From: CAVPGP01 sp963704025 | GTDB lineage: Bacteria > Actinomycetota > Thermoleophilia > Gaiellales > Gaiellaceae | DNA: 64,000 nucleotides | Assembly: GCA_963704025.1 (NCBI GenBank) | Contig: CAVPGP010000003.1 | Location: 124,001 to 188,000 of the forward strand | Direction of reading: 5' to 3' | Shown here: positions 1-8,329 of the stretch, in pieces | Numbering within the stretch: the stretch's first letter is position 1 | How the letters are laid out: each line of letters starts with the position of its first letter | The notes under the pieces: generated by a model | The model's input: only the letters and a program-made list of their open reading frames with translations | Told to the model about the DNA's origin: nothing | The model's database searches: none | Translations under genes and position numbers: made by a program

Positions 1-251
1 TGCTCCGCGCCGTCGTCGAGGCGCGCGCACACCGGTACCTGATGCTGAATGCGCCGGCCGAGCGCCTCGACGCCGTCTGCGCGATCGTGGGCGGCGCCCG
101 CGCACCGAGCGTGCTGCCCTTGAACGAGGCGGGAATGGTTGCGGTGCACGCGCTCGTGCCTGCCGCGGACGTGTGGCGGCTGCTGCCGCAGCTGGAGGAA
201 GCGGGCGGCTCTTCCATCCTCGTCGTCCCCGTCGAGCGGATGCTCTCGTGA
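1..251 (+). CDS. hisG: ATP phosphoribosyltransferase, C-terminal part (HisG, 5' truncated by window edge)
   Basis: This is the C-terminal end of HisG, which joins ATP and PRPP in the first step of histidine synthesis. Reading frame 3 is open from the first base and ends in TGA at 249-251. The residues match the regulatory ACT-like domain of long-form HisG: a LMLNAP stretch, a central PSVLPL, then VHALVP and a terminal ILVVPVERML. The long form is inhibited by histidine and needs no HisZ. The catalytic domains lie upstream of the window. The next gene, hisD, starts 8 nt downstream, so the two are surely co-transcribed. Confidence 0.9.
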   Translation, partial: LRAVVEARAHRYLMLNAPAERLDAVCAIVGGARAPSVLPLNEAGMVAVHALVPAADVWRLLPQLEEAGGSSILVVPVERMLS

Positions 252-258
252 GGGTGCC

Positions 259-1239
259 GTGCTGAGCATCGTCGAGGACGTCCGTGTGCGCGGCGCCGAC
301 GCGGTGCGCGCCTGGGCGCTGGAGCTCGACGGCGCCGAGCCCGAGCGGGCGGTCCCGGACGCGGCGCAGATCCCGCGCGACGCGGTGCTCGCGCTCGCCG
401 ACCGGGTGCGGCGCTGGCACGAGGCGCAGCGGCCGCCGGACGTCGAGCTGGAGGTCGAGCCGGGCGTGCTCCTGCAGCGACGCTGGGTCCCGCTCCGGAC
501 GATCGGGGTCTACGCGCCGCGCAACCTCGTCTCGACGCTCGTCATGTGCGTCGTGCCCGCCCAGGTCGCCGGCGTAGAGGAGATCGTCATCTGCACGCCG
601 CCGTCCGGAGCCGGCCTGATCGCCGCGACGGCCGAGCTGCTCGGCGTGGACGAGGTCTGGTCGCTCGGCGGGCCGCAGGCGATCGGCTGGCTCGCGTACG
701 TGCGGAAGGTCGACAAGATCGTCGGTCCCGGCAACGCGTACGTCAACGAGGCGAAGCTCGAGGTGTCGCGCCACGTGCCGATCGACCTGCCCGGGGGGCC
801 GTCCGAGGTCGTCGTCGTGACAGGGGAGGGGGCCGACCCGCGGATCGTGGAGCTCGAGCTCGCGGCGCAGGCAGAGCACGGCCCCGACTCCGTGTGCCGC
901 GTCGTCGGGACGCTGGCCGAGGCGGAGGCGCTCGCGCCCGAGCACCTCGTGCTGCTCGGGGATGCGGAGGCGCAGGCGGGCGACGTGCGCGACGCGGGCG
1001 CGGTCTTCGTCGGCCCCTCGTCGCCGGTCGCAGCCGGCGACTACGCGACCGGCGCCAATCACGTGCTCCCGACGGGCGGCTGGGCGCGCTCCACGGGAGG
1101 TCTCGGGATCGAGGCGTTCCTCAAGCCGGTCACCACGCAGCGGCTGACTGCGGCCGGGCTGGCCCGGATCCGCCCCACGATCGAGGCGCTCGCCGCGGCG
1201 GAGGGGCTCCCCGCGCACGCGGAGGCGGCGCGGCGATGA
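259..1239 (+). CDS. hisD: Histidinol dehydrogenase, unusually short (326 aa)
   Basis: HisD oxidises histidinol to histidine in two NAD+-dependent steps. I chose GTG 259, which follows hisG by 7 nt with GAGGG just upstream. The protein is 326 aa, whereas HisD is usually about 430. The zinc ligands and catalytic pair of E. coli HisD (Gln259, His262, Asp360, His419; Glu326-His327) have counterparts at Q204, H207, D261, H320 and E228-H229. The NAD-site motif KIVGPGNAYV is near residue 153. The loss falls in the N-terminus and in about 43 residues between H207 and E228. The stop overlaps the hisC start (ATGA). The frame is clean, so this is a compact enzyme and not a broken gene. Confidence 0.93.
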   Translation: MLSIVEDVRVRGADAVRAWALELDGAEPERAVPDAAQIPRDAVLALADRVRRWHEAQRPPDVELEVEPGVLLQRRWVPLRTIGVYAPRNLVSTLVMCVVPAQVAGVEEIVICTPPSGAGLIAATAELLGVDEVWSLGGPQAIGWLAYVRKVDKIVGPGNAYVNEAKLEVSRHVPIDLPGGPSEVVVVTGEGADPRIVELELAAQAEHGPDSVCRVVGTLAEAEALAPEHLVLLGDAEAQAGDVRDAGAVFVGPSSPVAAGDYATGANHVLPTGGWARSTGGLGIEAFLKPVTTQRLTAAGLARIRPTIEALAAAEGLPAHAEAARR

Positions 1240-2765
1240 GGGCGCTCGCACGGGACTTTGCGCCGTACCGCTGGGCTCCGCCGTCGGACGAGGTCGCCGC
1301 GCTGGCCGGGATCGACGTCTCGCAGGTCGTCCGCTTCGACCAGAACACTCCTTTGCTGCCGCTGCCCTCGACACGGCCCGGCGCGATCGCAGGTGCCCTC
1401 GCCCGCGTCAGCGGCTACCCGGCCGGCGGCTACCGCGAGCTGCGTCGGGCGATCGCCGGGTACGCGGGCGTCGCGCCGGAGAACGTGGTGCTCGGTGCGG
1501 GGGCAGACGATCTGATCCTGCTCTGCGCCCGCGCGTTCGCCGGGCCGGGGGACGCAGTCGCGATCCCGGACGAGCCGACGTATCCGCTCTTTCGGATCGC
1601 CGCGCAACTCGCGGGTGCCGTGGTGGACGGGGAGAGCCCCGCCGTCACGTTCGCCTGCCGGCCGAACAACCCGACGGGTGATCTGCCGCGGCTCCCGGCC
1701 GCGCGCCCGCTCGTCGTCGACGAGGCGTACTTCGAGTACAGCGGCGAGACGGCCGCCTCCCTCCTCGACGACGACGTCGTCGTGCTCCGCACCTTCTCGA
1801 AGGCGTTCGGGCTCGCCGGTGCCCGCGTCGGCTACGCGCTCGCCGCAACCGAGCGCGCAGCGGAGCTGAATGCGCGCCAGGCGCCGGCCCCCGTGTCGAC
1901 CCTCTCCGCGGCGCTCGCCGTGGCGGCGCTCGCCGCGCCTCCGGACGTGAAGCCGGCGCTGGACGAGCGCGAGCGGCTCGCCGGCGCACTGCGCGCGCTG
2001 GGCCTCGAGCCGGCGCCCTCGCACGCCAACTTCCTCTTCGTCCCCGTCGAGGACGGCCTCGCGCTGGGCGAGGCGCTCCTCCGCCAGGGGCTGGTCGTCC
2101 GCGCCTACTCCCACGCCGTCCGCGCGACGGTGCTCGACCCGGAGGACGACGACCTCCTCGTCGAGGCGCTCGCGCGCATCCTCGATCGGCCGTCTCCGGT
2201 CGCTCCCCCCGGCGCACGGCGTGCACGCCGCGTGCGCGCCACGGCCGAGACGCGGATCGCCGTCCGGATCGCCCTCGACGGCGCGAGCCGCGTGCGCGTC
2301 GCCACCGGTGCGGGGCTCTACGACCACTTCCTCGAGCAGCTGGCCTTCCACGCGGGGCTCGACCTCGTCCTCGAGGGCGCGGGCGATCTCGAGACCGGCG
2401 ATCACCACACCGCGGAGGACGCCGCCCTCGCCCTCGGCGAGGCGCTCGACGCGGCGCTGGGCGACCGGCGGGGGATCGCGCGCTACGGCGACGCCGCCGT
2501 GCCGATGGACGATGCGCTCGCACGGGCCGGCGTCGACCTCGGGGGGCGGCCGTACGCCGAGCTGCGGATCGAGCCCGACCCGGGCCTGGCGGCGCACGTG
2601 CTCGCAAGCCTGGCCCAGGCGGGACGGCTCGCGATCCACGTCGACGCCTCGGGGCGCGACCCGCACCACACCGCCGAGGCGGCGTTCAAGGCCGTCGGGC
2701 GCGCGCTGCGCGCCGCGCTCCGGGTCGAGGCCACCGGGATCCCGTCGACGAAGGGGCTTCTGTGA
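1236..2765 (+). CDS. hisC: Fused histidinol-phosphate aminotransferase / imidazoleglycerol-phosphate dehydratase (HisC-HisB)
   Basis: One uninterrupted frame of 509 aa carries two histidine enzymes. Residues 1 to about 325 are a PLP aminotransferase: RPNNPTGD, VVDEAYFEY and RTFSKAFGLAGARVGY, with the Schiff-base lysine at about K189. Residues from about 333 to 509 are imidazoleglycerol-phosphate dehydratase with both metal motifs (GDHHTAEDAALALGEAL and DPHHTAEAAFKAVGRAL) and the terminal IPSTKGLL. A Pro/Arg-rich linker joins them. An in-frame GTG at 2232 could allow separate HisB initiation, but no stop separates the parts. The HisB part (about 177 aa) is shorter than usual (about 195). The gene overlaps hisD by 4 nt and hisH by 4 nt. 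It is not the E. coli phosphatase-HisB fusion. Confidence 0.92.
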   Translation: MRALARDFAPYRWAPPSDEVAALAGIDVSQVVRFDQNTPLLPLPSTRPGAIAGALARVSGYPAGGYRELRRAIAGYAGVAPENVVLGAGADDLILLCARAFAGPGDAVAIPDEPTYPLFRIAAQLAGAVVDGESPAVTFACRPNNPTGDLPRLPAARPLVVDEAYFEYSGETAASLLDDDVVVLRTFSKAFGLAGARVGYALAATERAAELNARQAPAPVSTLSAALAVAALAAPPDVKPALDERERLAGALRALGLEPAPSHANFLFVPVEDGLALGEALLRQGLVVRAYSHAVRATVLDPEDDDLLVEALARILDRPSPVAPPGARRARRVRATAETRIAVRIALDGASRVRVATGAGLYDHFLEQLAFHAGLDLVLEGAGDLETGDHHTAEDAALALGEALDAALGDRRGIARYGDAAVPMDDALARAGVDLGGRPYAELRIEPDPGLAAHVLASLAQAGRLAIHVDASGRDPHHTAEAAFKAVGRALRAALRVEATGIPSTKGLL

Positions 2766-3316
2766 AGGTCGCAATCTGCGACTACGGCGCCGGCAACGTC
2801 CGCTCGGTCGAGCTGGCCTTCGAGCGCCTCGGCGTCGAGACGGTCGACGTCGGTCGCGGCCCCGACCTGGTCGTCCTGCCCGGGGTCGGCTCCGCCCGCA
2901 CCGCGATGGAGGAGCTCCGCACACGGGGGCTCGACGAAGAGCTTCGCGGGCGCGTCGACGCGGGTCTGCCGGTGCTCGGCATCTGCCTCGGGCTCCAGCT
3001 CGCGCTCGAGTGGAGCGAAGAGGACGGCGGTGTCGATGGCCTCGGCTTCCTGCCCGGCCGGGCGGTCCGGATTCGCCGGGGCCGCGTACCGCGCATCGGC
3101 TGGGCGGAGGTCGACGGAGCCGCCTACTACTTCGCGCACTCGTACGCCGCGGAGACGTCCGCGGCGACTGCCTGGTCGGAGGGCGTCGTCGCCGAGGCCC
3201 GCGCGGGCTCGTTCGTCGGCGTGCAGTTCCACCCGGAGAAGAGCGGCGCGGTCGGCGCGAGGTACCTGCAGGCGCTGCTCGTCGAGGTCGAGGAACGATG
3301 CCTCTCCCGCGCCTGA
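2762..3316 (+). CDS. hisH: Imidazole glycerol phosphate synthase glutaminase subunit HisH
   Basis: HisH hydrolyses glutamine and channels ammonia to HisF, which makes imidazole glycerol phosphate and AICAR. The 184-aa class I glutamine amidotransferase begins KVAICDYGAGNVRSV. It has the nucleophile elbow GICLGLQL with Cys75, and the His/Glu pair in VQFHPEKSG (H157, E159). The GTG start at 2762 overlaps the hisCB stop and the gene overlaps the start of hisF by 19 nt, implying tight coupling of the two partner subunits. Confidence 0.95.
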   Translation: MKVAICDYGAGNVRSVELAFERLGVETVDVGRGPDLVVLPGVGSARTAMEELRTRGLDEELRGRVDAGLPVLGICLGLQLALEWSEEDGGVDGLGFLPGRAVRIRRGRVPRIGWAEVDGAAYYFAHSYAAETSAATAWSEGVVAEARAGSFVGVQFHPEKSGAVGARYLQALLVEVEERCLSRA

Positions 3317-4041
3317 TCCCGTGCCTCGACGTGGCCGGCGGACGTGTCGTCAAGGGCATCAACTTCGAGGGCCTCCGTGACGTCGGCGACCCGGTCGAGC
3401 TCGGTGCCGCATACTCCGAGCGGGGCGCCGACGAGCTCGTCTTCCTCGACGTGACGGCGACGCTCGAGGGACGGCGCACACTCGTCGAGCTCGTCCGCAG
3501 CGTGGCGGCGCGGCTTGCGATTCCGTTCACGGTCGGCGGTGGCATCCGCTCCCTCCAGGACGCAGACGTTCTGCTGCGTGCGGGCGCCGACAAGGTCGCG
3601 GTCAACTCCGCCGCCCTGGAGCGCCCCGCGCTCGTGACGGAGATCGCTGAACGGCTCGGCTCCCAAGCCGTCGTCGTGGCGATCGACGCGACGCGCGGCC
3701 GCGTGCGTTCCCGCGCCGGCACGGCGGCCACGGAGCGCCTCGCCGTCGACTGGGCCCGCGAGGCGGAGGCCCGGGGCGCGGGGGAGATCCTGCTCACGTC
3801 CATCGACACCGACGGCACCCGCGCCGGCTACGACCTGGAGCTGACCGCCGCCGTCGCCGCAGCGGTCGCCGTGCCCGTGATCGCATCCGGCGGCGCCGGT
3901 CGGGCGTCGCACGTCGCCGAAGCCCTGGGAGTCGCGCAGGCGGCGCTCCTCGCCTCGATCCTGCACGAGGACCCCGCGCGTCTGACCTCGCTCCGCGCCG
4001 AGCTCCGCGGCCTCGGAGTGCCCCTTCGCGATGCCGCCTGA
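3298..4041 (+). CDS. hisF: Imidazole glycerol phosphate synthase cyclase subunit HisF
   Basis: HisF is the (beta/alpha)8 cyclase partner of HisH. The 247-aa protein starts MPLPRLIPCLDVAGGRVVKG, with the catalytic aspartate of the CLDV motif. It has the phosphate-binding VGGGIRS and IASGGAG loops, a VAIDATRG strand carrying the second acid, and LLTSIDTDGT. The ATG at 3298 lies inside the hisH end, and the gene overlaps hisIE by 11 nt. HisA, which supplies the substrate and usually sits between hisH and hisF, is absent here. Confidence 0.96.
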   Translation: MPLPRLIPCLDVAGGRVVKGINFEGLRDVGDPVELGAAYSERGADELVFLDVTATLEGRRTLVELVRSVAARLAIPFTVGGGIRSLQDADVLLRAGADKVAVNSAALERPALVTEIAERLGSQAVVVAIDATRGRVRSRAGTAATERLAVDWAREAEARGAGEILLTSIDTDGTRAGYDLELTAAVAAAVAVPVIASGGAGRASHVAEALGVAQAALLASILHEDPARLTSLRAELRGLGVPLRDAA

Positions 4042-4573
4042 GCTCCGCCCCGCGATCGTGCAGGACGCGGAGACGAACCGCGTGCTGATGCTCGCCTGGA
4101 TGGACGACGAGGCAGAGCGCCTGACGCGCGAGACGGGAGAGGCCTGGTTCTGGTCGCGCTCGCGGCAACGGCTCTGGCGCAAGGGCGAGACCTCCGGCAA
4201 CACGCTCGCGATCGACGAGATCCGGGACGACTGCGACGGTGACGCGCTCCTGCTCCGCGTTCGCCCGGCCGGCCCTGCGTGTCACACGGGCTCCGTCTCG
4301 TGCTTCGCGCCGGACCTCTGGCGGGTGGTCGCGCAGCGGGCGCTCGAGCGGCCCGCCGGGTCGTACGTCGCGAAGCTGCTCGACGACGGGGTCGCCACGG
4401 TCGCGCGCAAGGTGGGGGAGGAGGCGGTCGAGACGATCACGGCCGCGCTCGCCGAGAGCGACGACCGGCTCGCCGAGGAGGCGGCCGATCTGATCTTCCA
4501 CCTCTACGTCCTCCTCGCGGCGTGCGGCGTCGACCTCGCGCGCGTCGAAGAGGAGCTGGCCGCGCGGCGCTGA
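4031..4573 (+). CDS. hisI: Bifunctional phosphoribosyl-AMP cyclohydrolase / phosphoribosyl-ATP pyrophosphatase (HisIE)
   Basis: This protein catalyses steps 2 and 3 of histidine synthesis. The first about 105 residues are the PRA-CH domain, with MLAWMDDEA, WFWSRSRQRLWRKGETSGN and a metal-binding CHTGSVSCF. After a very short linker comes the PRA-PH helical domain with ARKVGEEAVET and EEAADLIFHLYVLL. At 180 aa it is shorter than enterobacterial HisIE (about 203), in line with the compact HisD and HisB of this operon. It is the last gene of the operon and converges on the malic enzyme gene with 4 nt between stops. Confidence 0.95.
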   Translation: MPPELRPAIVQDAETNRVLMLAWMDDEAERLTRETGEAWFWSRSRQRLWRKGETSGNTLAIDEIRDDCDGDALLLRVRPAGPACHTGSVSCFAPDLWRVVAQRALERPAGSYVAKLLDDGVATVARKVGEEAVETITAALAESDDRLAEEAADLIFHLYVLLAACGVDLARVEEELAARR

Positions 4574-4577
4574 GCCG

Positions 4578-5996
4578 CTAGGAGATCGACGGCTCGGGAG
4601 CGGTCCGGCGGGCGACTCCGTCCCGCTCGGCGGCGGCGGCGACGGCGGCGGCGATCGTCGGCGCAACCCGCCTGTCGAAGACGCTCGGGACGATGTAGTC
4701 CGCCGAGAGCTCGTCGTCGGGGATGATCCCCGCGAGCGCGTGTCCGGCGGCCACGCGCATCCCGGGCGTGATCCTCGTCGCGCGCACGTCGAGTGCACCG
4801 CGGAAGATCCCCGGGAACGCGAGTGCGTTGTTGATCTGGTTCGGATAGTCGGATCGCCCGGTCGCGACGACTCCGACCTCGCCGACGATCTCCTCCGGCG
4901 ACACTTCGGGCGTGGGGTTCGCCAGCGCGAAGACGATCGCACCGGCGGCCATCGAGCGGATCCCGTCGAGGCTGACGGCGCCCGGCGACGAGAGTCCGAT
5001 GTAGACATCCGCGCCGCGCAGCGCCTCGTCTGCGGTACCGACTTCGTCCGGCCGCGTCAGCTCGGCGAGGGCCGCCTTCGACTCGTTCAGGTCCTCGCGT
5101 CCCTGGTGCACGACGCCGCCGCGGTCGCAGCCGACGACGCGCTGCGCGCCGGCGTCGACCAGCATGCGTGCGACTGCCACTCCTGCCGCGCCCGCGCCCG
5201 TCATCACGATCTTCACCTCGGGCAGCTCCTTGCCGACGACGCGCAGCGCGTTCAGGAGACCTGCGAGGACGACGACGGCCGTCCCGTGCTGGTCGTCGTG
5301 GAAGACCGGGATGTCGAGCGACTCGTCCAGCCGGCGCTCGATCTCGAAGCACCGCGGCGCCGAGATGTCCTCGAGGTTGATGCCCCCGAAGACGGGCGCG
5401 AGGGCAGTCACCGTCGAGACGATCTCGTCCACGTCGGTCGTGTCGAGGGCGAGCGGCCAGGCGTCGATTCCGCCGAACTCGCGGAAGAGCATCGCCTTGC
5501 CCTCCATCACAGGCAGCGATGCCTCCGGGCCGATGTCGCCCAGCCCGAGGACGGCCGTCCCGTCGGTGACGACCGCGACGGTGTTCCGCTTCACGGTCAG
5601 GTTCCAGACCGCATCGGGGTTCTCGGCGATCGCGCGGCAGACGCGTGCGACACCCGGCGTGTAGGCCATCGAGAGGTCGTCGCGCGTGCGGAGCGGCTGC
5701 TTCGGGACGACGCTGATCTTGCCGCCGAGGTGCATCAGGAACGTGCGGTCGGAGACCGCCTCGACCTCGACTCCGTGCACCGCCCGCACCGCCTCGACGA
5801 TCCGCTCGACGTGCTCGCCGTCGACGGCCTGGACCGTGACGTCGCGAACCTTATGGCCGCCTTCGACGCGGACGATGTCGATCACGTCCAGGTTGCCGCC
5901 GGCGTCGGCGATCGCACGCGCGATGTCCGCGAAGGCCCCGGGCCGGTCGGCGACCTTGACGCGGATGATCGAGCTGAAGGACGCTGAGAACGACAT
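4578..5996 (-). CDS. NAD(P)-dependent malic enzyme with N-terminal ACT domain
   Basis: Malic enzyme decarboxylates malate to pyruvate with NAD(P)H formation. The ATG at 5996 gives 472 aa. Residues 1-80 form an ACT domain (RVKVADRPGAFADIARAIADAGG), a likely amino-acid sensing module. The catalytic part follows: SMAYTPGVARVCRAI, TDGTAVLGLGDIGPEASLPVMEGKA, INLEDISAPRCFEIE, VFHDDQHGTA, then a Rossmann domain with MTGAGAAGVAV and ALANPTPE. The gene follows proB by 28 nt on the same strand, so it is probably the last gene of a proA-proB-malic enzyme unit. Cofactor preference cannot be told from sequence alone. Confidence 0.93.
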   Translation of the reverse strand: MSFSASFSSIIRVKVADRPGAFADIARAIADAGGNLDVIDIVRVEGGHKVRDVTVQAVDGEHVERIVEAVRAVHGVEVEAVSDRTFLMHLGGKISVVPKQPLRTRDDLSMAYTPGVARVCRAIAENPDAVWNLTVKRNTVAVVTDGTAVLGLGDIGPEASLPVMEGKAMLFREFGGIDAWPLALDTTDVDEIVSTVTALAPVFGGINLEDISAPRCFEIERRLDESLDIPVFHDDQHGTAVVVLAGLLNALRVVGKELPEVKIVMTGAGAAGVAVARMLVDAGAQRVVGCDRGGVVHQGREDLNESKAALAELTRPDEVGTADEALRGADVYIGLSSPGAVSLDGIRSMAAGAIVFALANPTPEVSPEEIVGEVGVVATGRSDYPNQINNALAFPGIFRGALDVRATRITPGMRVAAGHALAGIIPDDELSADYIVPSVFDRRVAPTIAAAVAAAAERDGVARRTAPEPSIS

Positions 5997-6024
5997 CTGC
6001 CTGGAGGCTACCGGCCCCACGCTC

Positions 6025-7068
6025 TCAGAGCAGGACCAGCCGGTCGCGGTGGACCGCCTCGAGCTGCGGCGCCCTCGCCTCCAGCTCGCTCGCGTGCACG
6101 GAGCTGATTCCCCGTGCGAACGGCGTGCCGTCCGACGTGCACAGTTCGACGCCGTCGCCGGCGCGGAAGGCGCCCTCCGCACGGACGACGCCGACCGCGA
6201 GCAGGCTCGCGCCCCCGTCCGTCACGGCGTCCCTCGCGCCGTCGTCGACGTAGATCCGGCCGCTGACTCGCTTGCCGTAGCGGAGCCAGAGTTTGAACGC
6301 GGACTCGCCGGTCGCCGCGGGCTCGAAGCGGGTGCCGATCGGCGCGCCGGCGACGAGCGGCACCAGCACATCGGCCGGCTCGCCCGCCGCGATCGCCGCA
6401 GGGATGCCGGCCGCGGCGGCCAGCTCGGCAGCGGCGACCTTGCTCTCGATGCCGCCACGGCCGCTGCGCGCACGCGGGCCGAAGACGGCCGACCGCGCGG
6501 ATGCTCCGTCCGGGATCACTCTCGCGCGCGCGTCGCCCGGGGCATGCGTGAGCACGCCGGGGACGTTCGTCAGCAGCACGAGCAGCCGTGCGCGGACGAG
6601 CACGGCCGCCTGCGCGGCGAGCGCATCGTTGTCGCCGAACGTGATCTCGTCCGTCGCCGTGGCGTCGTTCTCGTTCACGACCGGCACGGCGCCGACCGCG
6701 AAGAGGGCGCCGAGCGTGTTCCGCACGTTCACGTACGCGCGTCGGTCGGCTATCTCGGCCGCCGTCAGCAGGACCTGGCCGGCCACCAGCCCGTGGGCCG
6801 CGAGCGACTCCTCCCACGCCCGCTGAAGCCCCGCCTGGCCGAGCGCGGACGCCGCCTGCAGGCGCGGCAGGCTCCGGGGCCTGCGCTCGAGGCCCATCCT
6901 CCGCAGGCCCAGCGCGATCGCCCCGGAGGAGACGACGCAGACCGGCACGCCGGCCGCGACCAGCTCGCCGATCTCACGGGCGCGCGCGTCGAGAATGGCC
7001 CGGCGCGGCTCGCCCTGCTCGTCGACAACGAGGGTCGAGCCGAGCTTCACCACCACGGCGCGGTTCAT
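6025..7068 (-). CDS. proB: Glutamate 5-kinase with C-terminal PUA domain
   Basis: ProB phosphorylates glutamate at the gamma carboxyl, the first step of proline synthesis. The 347-aa protein has the amino-acid kinase fold: VVVKLGSTLVV at the N-terminus, VVSSGAIALGLRRMG near residue 45, VPVVNENDATATDEITFGDND near 130 and GRGGIESKVAAAELA near 205. A PUA domain follows from about 260 to the end. The ATG at 7068 overlaps the proA stop by 4 nt (ATGA), the usual translational coupling of the pair whose labile intermediate is handed on. Confidence 0.95.
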   Translation of the reverse strand: MNRAVVVKLGSTLVVDEQGEPRRAILDARAREIGELVAAGVPVCVVSSGAIALGLRRMGLERRPRSLPRLQAASALGQAGLQRAWEESLAAHGLVAGQVLLTAAEIADRRAYVNVRNTLGALFAVGAVPVVNENDATATDEITFGDNDALAAQAAVLVRARLLVLLTNVPGVLTHAPGDARARVIPDGASARSAVFGPRARSGRGGIESKVAAAELAAAAGIPAAIAAGEPADVLVPLVAGAPIGTRFEPAATGESAFKLWLRYGKRVSGRIYVDDGARDAVTDGGASLLAVGVVRAEGAFRAGDGVELCTSDGTPFARGISSVHASELEARAPQLEAVHRDRLVLL

Positions 7069-8282
7069 CGCCGCTGGGTTGCGTCGCCGACGACGACGTA
7101 TTGCCGCAGCCAGAGGTCGCGGTACGTCACGGGCCCGCGCGGGCCTGGCACCCAGTCGACGTTGATACCGGTCTCCGGCGCACCGGTGAGCGCGAAGCCG
7201 TCGGTGAAGCGCGTCGTCGCGTGCCAGAAGACGGCCGTGCCCCGGTAGGCGTCGAGGAAGGCCTGTGCCGCCTGCTCGTCCTCGGTCACGATCCCGGCGG
7301 CCAGGCCGGACGTCTCGCCGTTCGCGACCCGAGCAGCGTCGTTCACCCCGTCCACGACGTGCACGGTCACGGTCGCGACCCGTTCCGCGTCGTTCGCCCA
7401 CTCGTGGCCGAGCGGGCCGTCGCGGCTCGCCTCGATCCCGAGACGCTCGAGCACCGCGAGGAGCGGCGCGAGCAGCTCCTCGGAGTCGGCCAGCAGGAGG
7501 TTCAGCCGATTGCAGACGCCGAGCCGGTCGAGACTGTCCTCGACCAGGGTCTCCGCACGCTCCGGGTCGGCTGCCGAATGGACGTAGAGCACGCCGCCGC
7601 CTTCCGCATGGGCGAGCGTGCGAACGCCGTTCTCGGCTGCGAGCTTCGCGAGCGCCGCGGTCGTCGGGCCGCTGCCGCGCAGGATCACGAGCGGGACGAG
7701 ACCCGGCAGCGAGACGAGCTCGCGCGCGCCCTCGCGCTCCGGCGAGCGCACGAGGCCGACCGCGGCCGGCGGCAGCCCGGCCTCTTCCAGCGCCGCCCGC
7801 AGCACCTCGTCTACCAGGGCCGTCACCGTCCCGAGAGCCGCGCCTCCGGTGCGGAGCAGCGCGGCGTTGCGGCTCTTCAGGAGCTGACCGGCCACGTCGA
7901 CCGCGACGTTCGGGCGCGCCTCGAAGTTCGCGCCGACGACCCCCACCGGGATTCGCCGCTCGCGGACGCGCAGCCCGTTCTCGAGCGTCCACGACGCGAT
8001 CTCGCGATCGAGCGGAGGCAGCTGGGCGAGCTCGTCCAGCTGCGACGCGATCGCCTCCAGCCGCCCGTCGTCCAGCCGCAGCCGGTCGAGCGCGCCGGCA
8101 TCGAGCCGCCCCTCTGCGGCGGCGACGTCCGAGTGGTTCGCCGCGAGCACGGACTCCCTGCGCTCGCGGGCGAGCCGCGCGGCCGCGCGGAGGGCGGCCG
8201 CCACGCCTTCGTCGGTCAGCGCCGGCAGCGCCGCGTTCGCGGCCTCCGCTTCGCGCTCCAGCTGTGCGCGTACATCCTGCAT
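7065..8282 (-). CDS. proA: Gamma-glutamyl phosphate reductase
   Basis: ProA reduces glutamyl 5-phosphate to glutamate semialdehyde with NADPH. The 405-aa protein is an aldehyde-dehydrogenase-fold enzyme. It has GVVGANFEARPNVAVDVAGQLLKSRNAALLRTGG near residue 115, the active-site cysteine in DRLGVCNRLN near 245, and NVDWVPGPRGPVTYRDLWLRQYVV at the C-terminus. It is the first gene of proA-proB. A TAAAGT -10 box ends 6 nt before the ATG, so the mRNA may be leaderless. Confidence 0.95.
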   Translation of the reverse strand: MQDVRAQLEREAEAANAALPALTDEGVAAALRAAARLARERRESVLAANHSDVAAAEGRLDAGALDRLRLDDGRLEAIASQLDELAQLPPLDREIASWTLENGLRVRERRIPVGVVGANFEARPNVAVDVAGQLLKSRNAALLRTGGAALGTVTALVDEVLRAALEEAGLPPAAVGLVRSPEREGARELVSLPGLVPLVILRGSGPTTAALAKLAAENGVRTLAHAEGGGVLYVHSAADPERAETLVEDSLDRLGVCNRLNLLLADSEELLAPLLAVLERLGIEASRDGPLGHEWANDAERVATVTVHVVDGVNDAARVANGETSGLAAGIVTEDEQAAQAFLDAYRGTAVFWHATTRFTDGFALTGAPETGINVDWVPGPRGPVTYRDLWLRQYVVVGDATQRR

Positions 8283-8288
8283 GGCAAT

Positions 8289-8294
8289 ACTTTA
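8289..8294 (-). promoter_or_regulatory. Putative leaderless -10 box of proA
   Basis: TAAAGT (TANNNT class) on the minus strand ends 6 nt before the proA ATG, the spacing typical of actinobacterial leaderless mRNAs. The -35 region is not a clear match. On the other strand TATGAT at 8293-8298 may serve the divergent sulfur-carrier gene. Confidence 0.4.
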
Positions 8295-8329
8295 TGATGT
8301 GAAGTAATGCTTGTGGAGGACCTCAGCCT

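Noticed and set aside
139..258. Longer N-terminus for HisD from ATG 139
   Set aside because: The extra residues overlap hisG, are Arg/Ser-rich and unlike HisD. GTG 259 follows the hisG stop with a plausible ribosome site.
1059..3818. Very long Arg/Pro/Ala-rich open frame opposite the his operon
   Set aside because: Antisense shadow of high-GC coding DNA. Composition is low-complexity and no domain is seen. Many similar frames occur across the window.
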